Shown: positions 35,225 through 43,866, counted from the stretch's first letter. The stretch: DNA of 64,000 nt from Deltaproteobacteria bacterium (GCA_021779095.1 JAJYBI010000003.1:1-64000), one strand, 5' to 3'. Numbers and translations are program-made. The notes: generated by a model not told the origin, from the sequence alone.

Positions 35225-35932
35225 TCAAGGCGGTTTTATGTCTTGGCGGTGCAGCAGGTAGCCGCCCCACGAAAGTGCTCCGAGCATCATCGCCACGCCG
35301 ATGCCGAATGAGATGCGGGCGATGAAGATGGTCGTGCTGCAGCCATCCGAGGCGGGTGAGGATGACCTTCCCGTCGTGGTAGTCGGCCACCTCGCTTCCG
35401 GTCACTCCGCCGAGGAGCATCAACTGGCCTGCGCGGGCGTCATCCATGTAGGGGGCAATATCCATGAAACTTTGCCCCAGCCACCAGAGCCCCACCGACG
35501 CGGCAAAGCGGTTGCGTTTCACGAGGAAGGCTATTGCTACCGCCGCCGGGACGATCCAGTGTCCCGGTGTTCCTCCCAGCACCTGGACGAATCGTCCAAA
35601 CGGTGAGAAAAAGACATGTCCCGCTTCGTGAAAGGGGAGGTTCACCAGATCATAAGGGATTGGTTGAACTGCTCGCCGCTGACCGGTGCCGTCATGAAGC
35701 GGACGCTCCACACTTAAAGCCCCAGCCAGAGCACGAACCGCCCCGCAAGCATCACACTGTTCGGTTCGGCTTGCTCTCCGAGCAGCAACCCCGTCAGCCG
35801 GCCGCGCACCTTTGGTTTACACAGGTAGTCTGCTCGGTAGGTTGTCTTATGCAGCTTCGCGAAGATTACGCCGCATCGCTCACAGGTGCAGGCGTCGTCC
35901 GGTTGTTCGTGGTTGCACTTGGGACAGTTCAT
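35225..35932 (-). pseudogene. Decayed zinc-ribbon / HEAGH metallopeptidase-like membrane protein
   Basis: Joining three pieces gives one protein. It begins MNCPKCNHEQPDD with CERCGVIF (two CxxC) and AGRFVLWLGL, then hits TAA at 35716-35714. Reading through gives VWSVRFMTAPVSGEQFNQSLM. A missing base near 35650 moves to the frame of LVNLPFHEAGHVFFSPFGRF, and an extra base near 35330 moves back to IFIARISFGIGVAMMLGALSWGGYLLHRQDIKPP before TGA. The first frame and last frame are the same, as expected from -1 then +1. Three lesions point to decay, although base-calling errors could explain some. HEAGH suggests a zinc peptidase. Confidence 0.75.
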
Positions 35933-36080
35933 GGTGTGTCGTCCGGCATGCGGAAGTCCTTGCAGGGACCGTGATCGGTATGTGCGACATCATATCATAT
36001 GAGAAGCGAATTGAGACAAGGCGGGGTTACGCGATTTCATACCGACGAGCCATCTGGCCCGCAGAAGGAATGTCCTGGCA

Positions 36081-36111
36081 TAAAAAAACCGCCCGGATTT
36101 TCCGGGCGGTT
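36081..36111 (-). terminator. Terminator of the MftD-like gene
   Basis: AACCGCCCGG (36087-36096) and CCGGGCGGTT (36102-36111) form a 10-bp stem around ATTTT. Seven T residues follow on the minus strand. Confidence 0.85.
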
Positions 36112-36148
36112 TCTGACTTCCTATGGTGCATCTGGTGGGGCTGAAGAA

Positions 36149-37324
36149 TTACCCGCCTACTCTTCTCTCGAATCCGGCCGGAATGATCAGGTCGTTCGGG
36201 CTCAGGTCGTTGATGGAGGAGTGACCCATGGCCAGCAGGAACGAGTCGGTGCCCTTGCGCAGCAGGTCGAGCACGTTCTCCACGCCGGTCTGGCCGTTGG
36301 CGGAGAGGCCCCACAGGTAGCCGCGGCCGATCATGACCGCTTTGGCGCCCAGGCAAAGCGCCTTCGCCACATCGCTGCCGCGGCGGATGCCGCCGTCAAG
36401 CACGACTTCCACATCCTTGCCGACCGCATCGGCGATGCCGGGGAGGAAGCGGATGGGGGCCGGGGTCGAATCCAGGTTGTTGCCGCCGTGGTTGGAGACG
36501 GAAATGGCCGTCACGCCGGCGTCGACCGCGCGCTTGGCGTCGTCGATACGGGTGATCCCCTTGAGCAGGAACGGCCCGCCCCATTCCTTGACGATCCATG
36601 CCACGTCGTCCCAGGTCGGGGGAGGGGTCATGTACCACTCGCCGTACGCCTGGAAGAAGGTCGGTGACGGCTCGCCGGGCTTGCCGAAGTTGGGGGCGGT
36701 CAGGTCGGGGATGTACATCGCCTTGGCAAAATCCATCATCCACTGGGGCTTGAAGATCGCCTGCGGCATGAAGTACATCATGGTCTTCAGGTCCATCTTT
36801 TCGGGGATCTTCGGGCTCCCCCAGTCACGGCCGACGGCATAGCACCAGTCGAGGGTGAGGATCATGCCGACCGCGCCGGCAGCCTTGGCGCGCTCGACGC
36901 GCTGTTTCATGACCTCGCGACCACCGGACCAGTAGGCCTGGAAGAAGGTCTTGGGGCAGGCTGCGCATACCTCTTCGATGGACTTGCTGGCGAACTGGCT
37001 GAGGCTCATGGCCGTGCCACGTGAAGCGGCAGCGCGGGCAGCCGATACTTCGCCGTCGGGGTTTACTGCCTGGACGCCGGCGGGGGAGATGAATACCGGC
37101 TGGGAGAGATCCTGGCCCATGATGGTGGTCGCCTGGTCGCGGGTTCCTGACAGGTCGGCAATGTGCGGGGCAACTCCCAGTTCGGCAAAGGCCTCCGTGT
37201 TGTCTCTGTAGCTTACTCCCTTTTCCGATCCGGCGAGGATCGCCTTGTACACTGCCCGCGGCAGGCGCTTTTCCGACAGACGCCGCGCCTCCTCCACGGT
37301 TTCGAACCAAATAGGCTTACCCAT
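36149..37324 (-). CDS. FMN-dependent alpha-hydroxy-acid dehydrogenase, MftD-like
   Basis: The 391-residue FMN protein has the lactate-oxidase fold. Residues expected for FMN and catalysis are seen: Lys255 (LLKGITRI), His279 (VSNHGGNN), Arg314/Arg315 (GGIRRGSDV) and Arg334 (MIGRGYLWGL). From memory, the N terminus (WFETVEEARR...AILAGSEKG) and the end (MGHSSINDL) agree closely with MftD, which makes pre-mycofactocin, rather than with lactate dehydrogenases. No mftA, mftB or mftC is in the window, so the role is open. AGGAGGT precedes the ATG. Confidence 0.8.
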   Translation of the reverse strand: MGKPIWFETVEEARRLSEKRLPRAVYKAILAGSEKGVSYRDNTEAFAELGVAPHIADLSGTRDQATTIMGQDLSQPVFISPAGVQAVNPDGEVSAARAAASRGTAMSLSQFASKSIEEVCAACPKTFFQAYWSGGREVMKQRVERAKAAGAVGMILTLDWCYAVGRDWGSPKIPEKMDLKTMMYFMPQAIFKPQWMMDFAKAMYIPDLTAPNFGKPGEPSPTFFQAYGEWYMTPPPTWDDVAWIVKEWGGPFLLKGITRIDDAKRAVDAGVTAISVSNHGGNNLDSTPAPIRFLPGIADAVGKDVEVVLDGGIRRGSDVAKALCLGAKAVMIGRGYLWGLSANGQTGVENVLDLLRKGTDSFLLAMGHSSINDLSPNDLIIPAGFERRVGG

Positions 37325-37914
37325 CGATTATTACCTCCTGAAAATTCCGGTCATTATGCCGGTGTATAAGAATATGAGCGGTGAACTGCATTCGCTTACC
37401 GCATCGGTCGTCTGTTTGCCAAACGTCGGGATGCGCACGTTATGTTGTGGCAATAGTCCACTCTGTTGCGTGGTCTGTAGCGAATTGCAACAGTGACGGG
37501 TGTGCATCGCTGCCCCACAGATGAAATATGCAGGGTTTTGTACATGTCTGCGACGTCCGACGTGCATCCAATCTGCGGCAGGTGTGGCTTATGTCCCCGT
37601 TGCGTCGGCATCGTCGCCGTGTAACGTGATGTGGTGCGCCTGCTTTGTAATGCGCTGCAAATGTGTTTGTCCGTATCGGGGCAGCCTGTTACGTTTTTTT
37701 GTAAACGCGCACGGTACTTATGCAACCTTTAGGCCCAGTCGATACATTGTTTGATTACATTTGTGTAATCGTTCAGGTGCCCGGTGAAGTGAGCGTTCTG
37801 GTAAATAATAATGATTTTGCGTTGTTCGAATTTTGAAGCGGTGCTTTTCCTGCAACATGCTGATCAGGTCATCGGCTAGTGCCGTTTTCTGCACATTTCG
37901 ATTACAGCACCTTA
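37325..37914. other. 590-bp non-coding region with several inverted repeats
   Basis: No convincing gene was found between the MftD-like and DUF6485 genes. The base composition is poorer in GC than the neighbours. GATTACA-TTTG-TGTAATC at 37753-37770 is a perfect 7-bp inverted repeat, and CTGTTGC (37463-37469) and GCAACAG (37487-37493) form another with a 17-nt gap. These look like regulator sites or RNA structure. It may hold the control region of the MftD-like gene or an unrecognised RNA. Confidence 0.5.
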
Positions 37915-38127
37915 TCACACCGTTAAGGTCCCGTCACGCTGCTGTCGGTCCTTGATGAGTTGGGTAAGGGAACGGTCGTAGGTCCGCTCCATCTCGGCGG
38001 AAAAAAAGCAGGCAGTGAATTCTCCCTTCGGGGCGTGATAGGCGACGCACTGGCAGCAGTTCCCTCTCCGGGCGCAGGTAGTGTAGGTGCAATTGCAGTT
38101 TTCCTTGCCGGTGGCGGTGCAGGGCAT
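37915..38127 (-). CDS. DUF6485 family Cys-rich protein
   Basis: The 70-residue protein has a dense Cys pattern at the N terminus: CTATGKENCNCTYTTCARRGNCCQCVAYH. The rest is MERTYDRSLTQLIKDRQQRD. The Cys cluster probably binds zinc or an iron-sulfur cluster. AAGGAGACCGCC precedes the ATG at 38127. Its function is unknown. The sequence upstream in the same frame is a shadow of other DNA, not part of it. Confidence 0.75.
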   Translation of the reverse strand: MPCTATGKENCNCTYTTCARRGNCCQCVAYHAPKGEFTACFFSAEMERTYDRSLTQLIKDRQQRDGTLTV

Positions 38128-38257
38128 GGCGGTCTCCTTCGGGTGGCCTGAACGAATGTGGGCTGGTGATCCTGTACGGCACGTATATTGGTGAAACTTT
38201 ACGGACTTTACACTGCCGGGGCAGGGAAGGCAACGGATATCTGCCACGCTGAAGGGG

Positions 38258-39052
38258 CTACAGGAGTCCGACGAGCATCTTTGTGCCGATGAGTAGCAGA
38301 AAGGCGGCGAATCCGGAGCGGAGAAGCTGGACGGGGAGGGTGTGTGCGAGGCGGGCGCCGAGGGGGGCGGTGAGCATGCTGACGAGCGAGATGCCGATGA
38401 GTGCTGGCAGGTAGACGAAGCCGAGGGACAGACGGGGGAGCGCCGGGATGCCCCAGCCGGTGATGATGTTGCCGAGGGTCCCGGCGACGGCGATGGGGAT
38501 GCCGATGGCGGCGGAGGTGCCGATGGCGTTGCGCATCGGGACGTTGCACCAGAGCATGAACGGCACGGACATGCTGCCACCGCCGATCCCGACGAGGCTG
38601 GAAATGCAGCCGATGATGCCGCCGGCGCCGAATATGCCGGTACTGCCGGGGAGCTGACGGTGCGGCCGGACGGTGATGCGTGCCAGCATCTGGACGGCAA
38701 CGTAGTAGATGAAGGCGACGAAGATTCCCCGAAGGAGCCGGGTGGAGATGAGGGATGCGATCCAGGTGCCGAAAAGGGTGCCGACGACGATGCCGGGGGC
38801 GATGCTCAGGACCGTCCGCCAGATGACCGCCTCCTTGCGGTGATGGGCACGGGCGGAGGAGGCGGACGTGAAGACGATGGTGGCCAGCGAGGTGCCTACC
38901 GCCATGTGCTGGATATAGGCGGGGGAAATCCCCTGCACGGTAAAGAGCCAGACGAGCGCCGGTACGATGACGATGCCGCCTCCCACCCCCATGAGACCGG
39001 CGATGATGCCGGCGACGCCGCCGAGGGCGCCGTACCAGAGCCAGAATGTCAT
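38258..39052 (-). CDS. TauE/SafE family membrane permease
   Basis: The 264-residue protein has about eight membrane helices and the TauE/SafE signature: GGVAGIIAGLMGVGGGIVIVP at 10-30 and its inverted-repeat partner GCISSLVGIGGGSMSVPFML in the second half. Members export or import sulfite, sulfoacetate or other small organic sulfur or carboxylate anions. The substrate cannot be told from this sequence. AGGAAGGATACAC precedes the ATG. Confidence 0.88.
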   Translation of the reverse strand: MTFWLWYGALGGVAGIIAGLMGVGGGIVIVPALVWLFTVQGISPAYIQHMAVGTSLATIVFTSASSARAHHRKEAVIWRTVLSIAPGIVVGTLFGTWIASLISTRLLRGIFVAFIYYVAVQMLARITVRPHRQLPGSTGIFGAGGIIGCISSLVGIGGGSMSVPFMLWCNVPMRNAIGTSAAIGIPIAVAGTLGNIITGWGIPALPRLSLGFVYLPALIGISLVSMLTAPLGARLAHTLPVQLLRSGFAAFLLLIGTKMLVGLL

Positions 39053-39534
39053 GTGTATCCTTCCTGCTGGGGTGCTGCATGATAGCCCACCGGAGGACTC
39101 GCCGCAACCGTTATCTGACGTGATGAATTTGTTGTTGACAATTGTGGCGGGATGGACTAGCTAAGTACAGTTAATCCGTTTTTGGGGTGTGTCAAGTCAC
39201 TGCCCCGTGCGGGGAACCACTCGTTCGCCGGGGCCAGATCTCAGCCCCTTCCCATTGGCCTCTTTGGAGGGTAGACCACGCTTGGACAGTCATAGTAGCA
39301 GCTTACACCGTTTCCTGTTACACATCAGCGGATGACCCTTCCTCCCTTCCTGTCCTGACGGATCTCCGCTGAATCTTGGCGCGAAGCATTCCGGCACGGC
39401 AGGGTCTCTACGCCTTCCCCACGCCATTCATTGCCAGCACGTAACTCCGGGTGTCTTTCACGCCGGGTGCACCGGTGTTGTTACGCCTGTGTTCCGCAAC
39501 CATGCAGCCATATGCCGCGCGGGGGTCGAGGGGT
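39053..39534. other. Unexplained 482-bp non-coding block
   Basis: No CDS is supported. There is a TTGACA (39134-39139) with TAGCTA 17 bp downstream, and at 39202-39213 the 12-nt CCCCGTGCGGGG. The stretch 39190-39450 has a composition unlike flanking spacer DNA and reads like part of a repeated or mobile element on the minus strand (AYGCMVAEHRRN...AMNGVGKA), but I cannot name it. A search for other copies in the genome would decide. Confidence 0.4.
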
Positions 39535-40797
39535 ATGACCGAAGAATTCAACACAGTCCACATCAGCAGGGTGCTTGGGAAAACCGTCATCAATGTCCTG
39601 GGCCGGGAGATCGGCGTACTGGCCGACCTGGTGATGGAGCGGGGGGAGAGTTTTCCCCAGGTCTCGCACATCATTGTCCGCCAGAAAAAGCGGCTCCTCT
39701 TCATCCCGTGGCAAAACGTCGCCCTGTTCAACCGGTACGTCGTCTCCGTTGCGGGGGGGGGCACGGAGTTTGCCGCTTTTGACTCCCATGTGGGAGAGAT
39801 TCTGCTCAAACGGGACATCCTGGACAGGCAGATCGTGGATGTGGACGGGGCCAAGGTCGTGCGGGTCAACGACATCAAGCTGGGGAGCTACAAGGGGTTC
39901 CTGGTCATTCTCTCCGTGGATATCGGGTTGGCCGGTCTGTTGCGGCGGCTTGGATACGACGGTATCGGCAAGAAGGTCGCGGCGTTCCTTCGCAAGGAGA
40001 TCCCCCGCCAAGAGATCGGTTGGGAGTACGTGCAGCCGCTGGACGTAAACCTGTCCCGCCTTGCCCTTACCATGGCCCAGGACCAGCTTTCGGAGATGCA
40101 CCCGGCGGACCTGGCGACGATCATCACCAACATTTCCCATCACCAGATCAAGACGGTGCTTACCTCCCTGGATTCCGAGACTGCAGGCGAGGCGATTCAC
40201 GAACTGGAGCCGGAACTCCGGACCCGGATCATGTCCGAGATGGACAGTGAGCTCGCCTCGGACATTCTGGAGGAGATGGAGCCGGACGAGGCGGCTGACG
40301 TGCTGGGCGACCTGCCGGAGGAAAAGGCCCAGGAACTCCTGAACCTGATGGAGGCGGAGGATGCCGAGGATATCCAGGAGCTTCTGGAGCACGAGGAGGA
40401 CACGGCCGGCGGTCTGATGAACAACTCGTTCCTGACAGTGCACCATACCGCCACCGCCGGCGAGGCGTTCGCGCTGGTGAAAGCCAACGCCCCCGAGATC
40501 GAGATGGTCTACTATGCCTATGTGCTGGACGGTGACGAGCGGCTCCAGGGGGTGGTGAGCCTGCGGGAACTGCTTATCTCACCGGCAGAGACGCCGGTGA
40601 CGGAGATCATGGTGGACTACGTTAAGTCGGTATCGGTGCACGACGAGCCGGAAGACGTGCTGGCGCATATCGCCAAGTACAACTTGGTGGCCGTGCCGGT
40701 GCTGGACGAGGAGGAGCGGATGCTGGGGATCGTCACCGTGGACGACATCCTGGAACTGTTCCTCCCCCACGCCCTGAAGCGCAAGCGCCACGGCTGA
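39535..40797 (+). CDS. Soluble MgtE-N/CBS domain protein with PRC-like N terminus
   Basis: The 420-residue protein starts with a PRC-barrel-like region (about 1-85, LGREIGVLADLVMERGE ...) and a second one. An MgtE N-terminal domain (about 170-265) has repeated LHPADLATI / EEMEPDEAADVLGDLPEEKAQELLNLM helices. Two CBS motifs follow (about 285-400). The MgtE membrane domain is absent, so this is a detached regulatory part without a pore. In MgtE these domains sense cytosolic Mg. The following gene is an NRAMP-related transporter, the likely partner. The start ATG 39535 is fixed by domain alignment more than by its weak ribosome site. Confidence 0.88.
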   Translation: MTEEFNTVHISRVLGKTVINVLGREIGVLADLVMERGESFPQVSHIIVRQKKRLLFIPWQNVALFNRYVVSVAGGGTEFAAFDSHVGEILLKRDILDRQIVDVDGAKVVRVNDIKLGSYKGFLVILSVDIGLAGLLRRLGYDGIGKKVAAFLRKEIPRQEIGWEYVQPLDVNLSRLALTMAQDQLSEMHPADLATIITNISHHQIKTVLTSLDSETAGEAIHELEPELRTRIMSEMDSELASDILEEMEPDEAADVLGDLPEEKAQELLNLMEAEDAEDIQELLEHEEDTAGGLMNNSFLTVHHTATAGEAFALVKANAPEIEMVYYAYVLDGDERLQGVVSLRELLISPAETPVTEIMVDYVKSVSVHDEPEDVLAHIAKYNLVAVPVLDEEERMLGIVTVDDILELFLPHALKRKRHG

Positions 40798-40840
40798 TAA
40801 GGCAAAACGTCAATACACAAATCACAATTTACAAGGATAT

Positions 40841-40868
40841 ATCAGGATAAACAGGATGAACATCCGAG
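40841..40868 (+). repeat. Short tandem-like repeat of an AGGATAAAC/AGGATGAAC unit
   Basis: TATCAGGATAAACAGGATGAACATCC contains two near-identical 9-nt units between the MgtE-N/CBS and transporter genes. From memory, such units recur in Geobacter intergenic DNA. No function is known. Confidence 0.35.
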
Positions 40869-40973
40869 AGACGAACATTCGTTTGTAATACTGTTTCTCC
40901 TGTCCATCATGTGAGGCAGATTCTGCTTTTCCGTTTTCAACCTTCGGAACCTGTAATCTCCGGGGAGGTGTCA

Positions 40974-42272
40974 ATGTTTACCGGTATCAACTTTTCGCGG
41001 CTCATGCGGCCGCTTACCAAGGTCAACCTGCGCAACATCATGCTGTTCCTCGCCATCTTGGGGCCGGGGATCATCACCGCCAACGTTGACAACGACGCCG
41101 GCGGAATCACCACCTATTCCCTCGCCGGGGCACAGTACGGCTACGGGCTCATGTGGCTCATGATCCCCACGACGGTCGCCCTCGTGGTGATCCAGGAGAT
41201 GTGCGCCCGGATGGGGGCGGTGACCGGCAAGGGTCTCTCGGACCTGATCCGAGAGACCTTCGGGGTGAAGGTCACCTTCTATGTCATGATCGCGCTCTTT
41301 CTCACCAACATGGGGAACTCCATCTCCGAGTTTGCCGGGATCGCCGCCAGTCTGGAGATCTTCGGACTGAGCCGTTACGTCACGGTGCCGGTGGCGTCGG
41401 TGCTGGTCTGGCTCCTTATCGTGAAGGGGTCCATGAAAGTGGTGGAAAAGATCTTTCTCGTGGCCTGCATGGTCTACGTGGCTTATCCCATCGCCGCCAT
41501 CATGGCCCACCCCCCCTGGCACGAGATCGTGCGGGCGTCGCTGGTTCCCCAGTTTAAGCCGGACAGCGGGTACCTGATGATGATGGTGGGGGTGGTGGGG
41601 ACCACCATTGCGCCATGGATGCAGTTCTATCAGCAGTCCGCCGTGGTGGAGAAACGGATTACCGCGGACCAGTACGCCTTCACCCGGCTGGACGTGATCT
41701 TCGGCTGCATCCTCGCCATCGTGGTTGCCGGGTTCATCGTGGTCGCCTGTGCCGCCAGCATCCACCTCCAGGGGCTGAAGATCGAGACCGCTGCCGACGC
41801 GGCCATGGCGCTGAAGCCGTTGGTGGGGCGGCACGCCGCGGCACTCTTCGCCTTCGGTCTGTGCAACGCCTCGCTGTTCGCCGCATGCATCCTGCCGCTT
41901 TCCACCGCCTTCTATATCTGCGAGGGGATGGGATGGGAGTCCGGCGTGGACAACGATTTCCGCAAGGCACCCCAGTTCTACTGGCTCTTCACGGCCATCA
42001 TCGTGCTCAGTGCGGCAACCATCCTGATCCCCAATGCTCCGCTCATCGCCATCATGTACATCTCCCAGGTGGTGAACGGCGCGGTGCTTCCGTTCGTCCT
42101 CGTCTTTATGCTGAAGCTCATCAATGACCGGCGGCTCATGGGGACGTACGTGAATGGTCCGGTCTTCAATATCATCGCCTGGGTCACGGTGATCATCATG
42201 ATCGTTCTGACGCTGCTGATGACCTTCGACATGATGGTTCCGGGCGTTCTGGAGCGGCTGATTCTCCGGTAG
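40974..42272 (+). CDS. NRAMP-related divalent-metal transporter, probably magnesium type
   Basis: The 432-residue protein has about 11 membrane helices of the NRAMP/MntH fold. The TM1 motif normally DPGN is VDNDAGG (in ITANVDNDAGGITTYS). The TM6 motif normally MPH is APW (TTIAPWMQFYQQS), so the metal-binding Met is lost. These changes are known for NRAMP-related magnesium transporters, which accept hydrated Mg; the substrate here is inferred from them. The preceding MgtE-N/CBS gene supports magnesium. GGGGAGGTGTCA precedes the ATG at 40974. Confidence 0.85.
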   Translation: MFTGINFSRLMRPLTKVNLRNIMLFLAILGPGIITANVDNDAGGITTYSLAGAQYGYGLMWLMIPTTVALVVIQEMCARMGAVTGKGLSDLIRETFGVKVTFYVMIALFLTNMGNSISEFAGIAASLEIFGLSRYVTVPVASVLVWLLIVKGSMKVVEKIFLVACMVYVAYPIAAIMAHPPWHEIVRASLVPQFKPDSGYLMMMVGVVGTTIAPWMQFYQQSAVVEKRITADQYAFTRLDVIFGCILAIVVAGFIVVACAASIHLQGLKIETAADAAMALKPLVGRHAAALFAFGLCNASLFAACILPLSTAFYICEGMGWESGVDNDFRKAPQFYWLFTAIIVLSAATILIPNAPLIAIMYISQVVNGAVLPFVLVFMLKLINDRRLMGTYVNGPVFNIIAWVTVIIMIVLTLLMTFDMMVPGVLERLILR

Positions 42273-42345
42273 AGAAGGTGATTATTTTATTCCAATCCGA
42301 CGTTGCCAATCTGTCATCTCTGTGATACACCATGTACTGATTGAG

Positions 42346-42370
42346 CGGGTTTGGTGACCCGTTTATTTTT
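42346..42370 (+). terminator. Terminator between the transporter and OmpA-family genes
   Basis: CGGGT (42346-42350) pairs with ACCCG (42357-42361) around TTGGTG, followed by TTTATTTTTT. It ends 20 nt before the next start codon, so it could also attenuate that gene. Confidence 0.5.
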
Positions 42371-42390
42371 TGCCATTCGAGGAGGAGTAC

Positions 42391-43815
42391 ATGCGTACAA
42401 GGAAGATCATGATTCTGGCGGCAGCTGCACTGCTTGCGGGGGCGGTCACCGCCCATGCCGGGGTAAAGGCCGACTCCTTCACCCTGTCGCCGTTTATCGG
42501 CGGCTACAGCTTCGACGGCGTGGAGCATCAGGAGACCCGTCCGGAGTACGGTATCCGGGGCGGATACAATTTTACCGAGCATCTGGGTGCAGAGGTGGTG
42601 TTCGGTTACGTTGCGTCGAAACTGACTTCGGGGGGTGGGGACATCGATCTGTTCAACTACCGCCTCGATGCCCTGTACCACTTCATGCCGGAAAACCGGC
42701 TGGTGCCGTACCTGGCGATCGGTTACGGCGGTCTGACCACCGAGTATCCCAACAACGCCGACCGCACGAGAGGGGCGTTCAACTACGGCGGCGGCGTCAA
42801 GTATTTCCTGAACGACAGCATGGCGCTTCGCGGTGACATCCGCAACCTCGTCTTCCGGGACGGCACCACCCAGTTCAACTATGAATACACCGCCGGCATG
42901 GACTTCGTCCTCGGCGGCACCAAACCGGCTCCGGCGCCGGTGGCCGCACCCGCACCCGCACCCGCCCCGGCAGTTTCCGAACCGACCGTGCATCTCGCCG
43001 CGACGCCGGCAATCGTGCAGAAGGGTCAGTCTTCGAGGCTTGTCTGGTCGTCGCAGGCCGTGAACGCCTGCGACATCCAGCCCGGCATAGGAACCGTCGG
43101 ACTGCAGGGAGGGATGGATGTCACGCCGGCGACCACGACCTCCTACGTCCTCACCTGCGTCGGCGATGGGGGTAAAGCCACCAGTTCCACGCTCGTGACC
43201 GTGACCCCGTCTCCGGCGCCGACGTGTAACCTGACCGCCACCCCTTCGACGGTGGTGAAGGGTGCATCCACCGTACTTTCCTGGAGCAGCACCAATGCGA
43301 AGGAGTGTGACCTCCAGCCGGGCATCGGTGCCGTTCCGGCGAGCGGTTCACGCACGGTTACCCCGGACGCCACCACCAACTACCTCATCACCTGTACGGG
43401 CGATGGCGGTTCGGCGACGAGCAGTGCCACGGCGCAGGTGACGATGCCCAAACCGCCGGAGAAGGAGTGTATCGTCCTCAAGATCGAGTTCGATACGAAC
43501 AAGTGGGATATCAAGCCGAAGTACCACGACGAGATCAAGAAGGTCGCCGACTTCCTCCAGAAGTATCCGGAGGTGAAGGGGGTCATCGAGGGGCACACGG
43601 ACAACCGGGCCGGTGCCGCGTATAATATGAAACTTTCCCAGCGGCGTGCCGACAGCGTCCGGAAGTACCTGATCGACAAGTTCAAGATCGCGCCGGACCG
43701 GCTTTCCGCCGTGGGATACGGTCTGACCCGGCCGATCGCCTCCAATGCCACCGCCGCAGGGCGACAGAAGAACCGCCGTATCCAGGCGACGTTCGAGTGT
43801 ATCATCAAGAAATAG
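42391..43815 (+). CDS. OmpA-family outer-membrane protein with two Ig-like repeats
   Basis: The 474-residue protein has a signal peptide (about 1-25), a beta-barrel-like domain (about 30-178, PFIGGYSFDGV ... YTAGMDFVLGG), and a Pro/Ala linker. Two tandem 70-80-residue repeats follow (about 200-277 and 278-350). They share ATPxxVxKG, LxWSS, CDxQPGIG and TxDG cores, each with Cys pairs. The C-terminal OmpA domain (about 364-470) contains VIEGHTDNRAGAAYNMKLSQRRADSVRKYL, which binds peptidoglycan. It probably links the outer membrane to the cell wall. The start has GAGGAGGAG upstream. Confidence 0.9.
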   Translation: MRTRKIMILAAAALLAGAVTAHAGVKADSFTLSPFIGGYSFDGVEHQETRPEYGIRGGYNFTEHLGAEVVFGYVASKLTSGGGDIDLFNYRLDALYHFMPENRLVPYLAIGYGGLTTEYPNNADRTRGAFNYGGGVKYFLNDSMALRGDIRNLVFRDGTTQFNYEYTAGMDFVLGGTKPAPAPVAAPAPAPAPAVSEPTVHLAATPAIVQKGQSSRLVWSSQAVNACDIQPGIGTVGLQGGMDVTPATTTSYVLTCVGDGGKATSSTLVTVTPSPAPTCNLTATPSTVVKGASTVLSWSSTNAKECDLQPGIGAVPASGSRTVTPDATTNYLITCTGDGGSATSSATAQVTMPKPPEKECIVLKIEFDTNKWDIKPKYHDEIKKVADFLQKYPEVKGVIEGHTDNRAGAAYNMKLSQRRADSVRKYLIDKFKIAPDRLSAVGYGLTRPIASNATAAGRQKNRRIQATFECIIKK

Positions 43816-43836
43816 TCGCAACGACCGGTCGCAACG

Positions 43837-43866
43837 GGGCCGCACCGTTTCGGTGCGGCCCTTTTT
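43837..43866 (+). terminator. Terminator after the OmpA-family gene
   Basis: GGGCCGCACCG (43837-43847) and CGGTGCGGCCC (43851-43861) make an 11-bp perfect stem with a TTT loop and a T5 tail. Confidence 0.9.

Noticed and set aside
37441..37500. Sigma-54 type promoter in the 590-bp gap
   Set aside because: TGG and TTGCA are present but their spacing does not fit the -24/-12 rule.
37718..37918. A 66-codon minus-strand frame after the DUF6485 gene
   Set aside because: It begins with GTG, has no ribosome site, unlike codon use and no recognisable family. It is probably spacer.
39408..39878. Minus-strand frame reaching into the MgtE-N/CBS gene
   Set aside because: Most of it is antisense to the coding part; the rest has no start signal. 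The end may be part of a repeat element.
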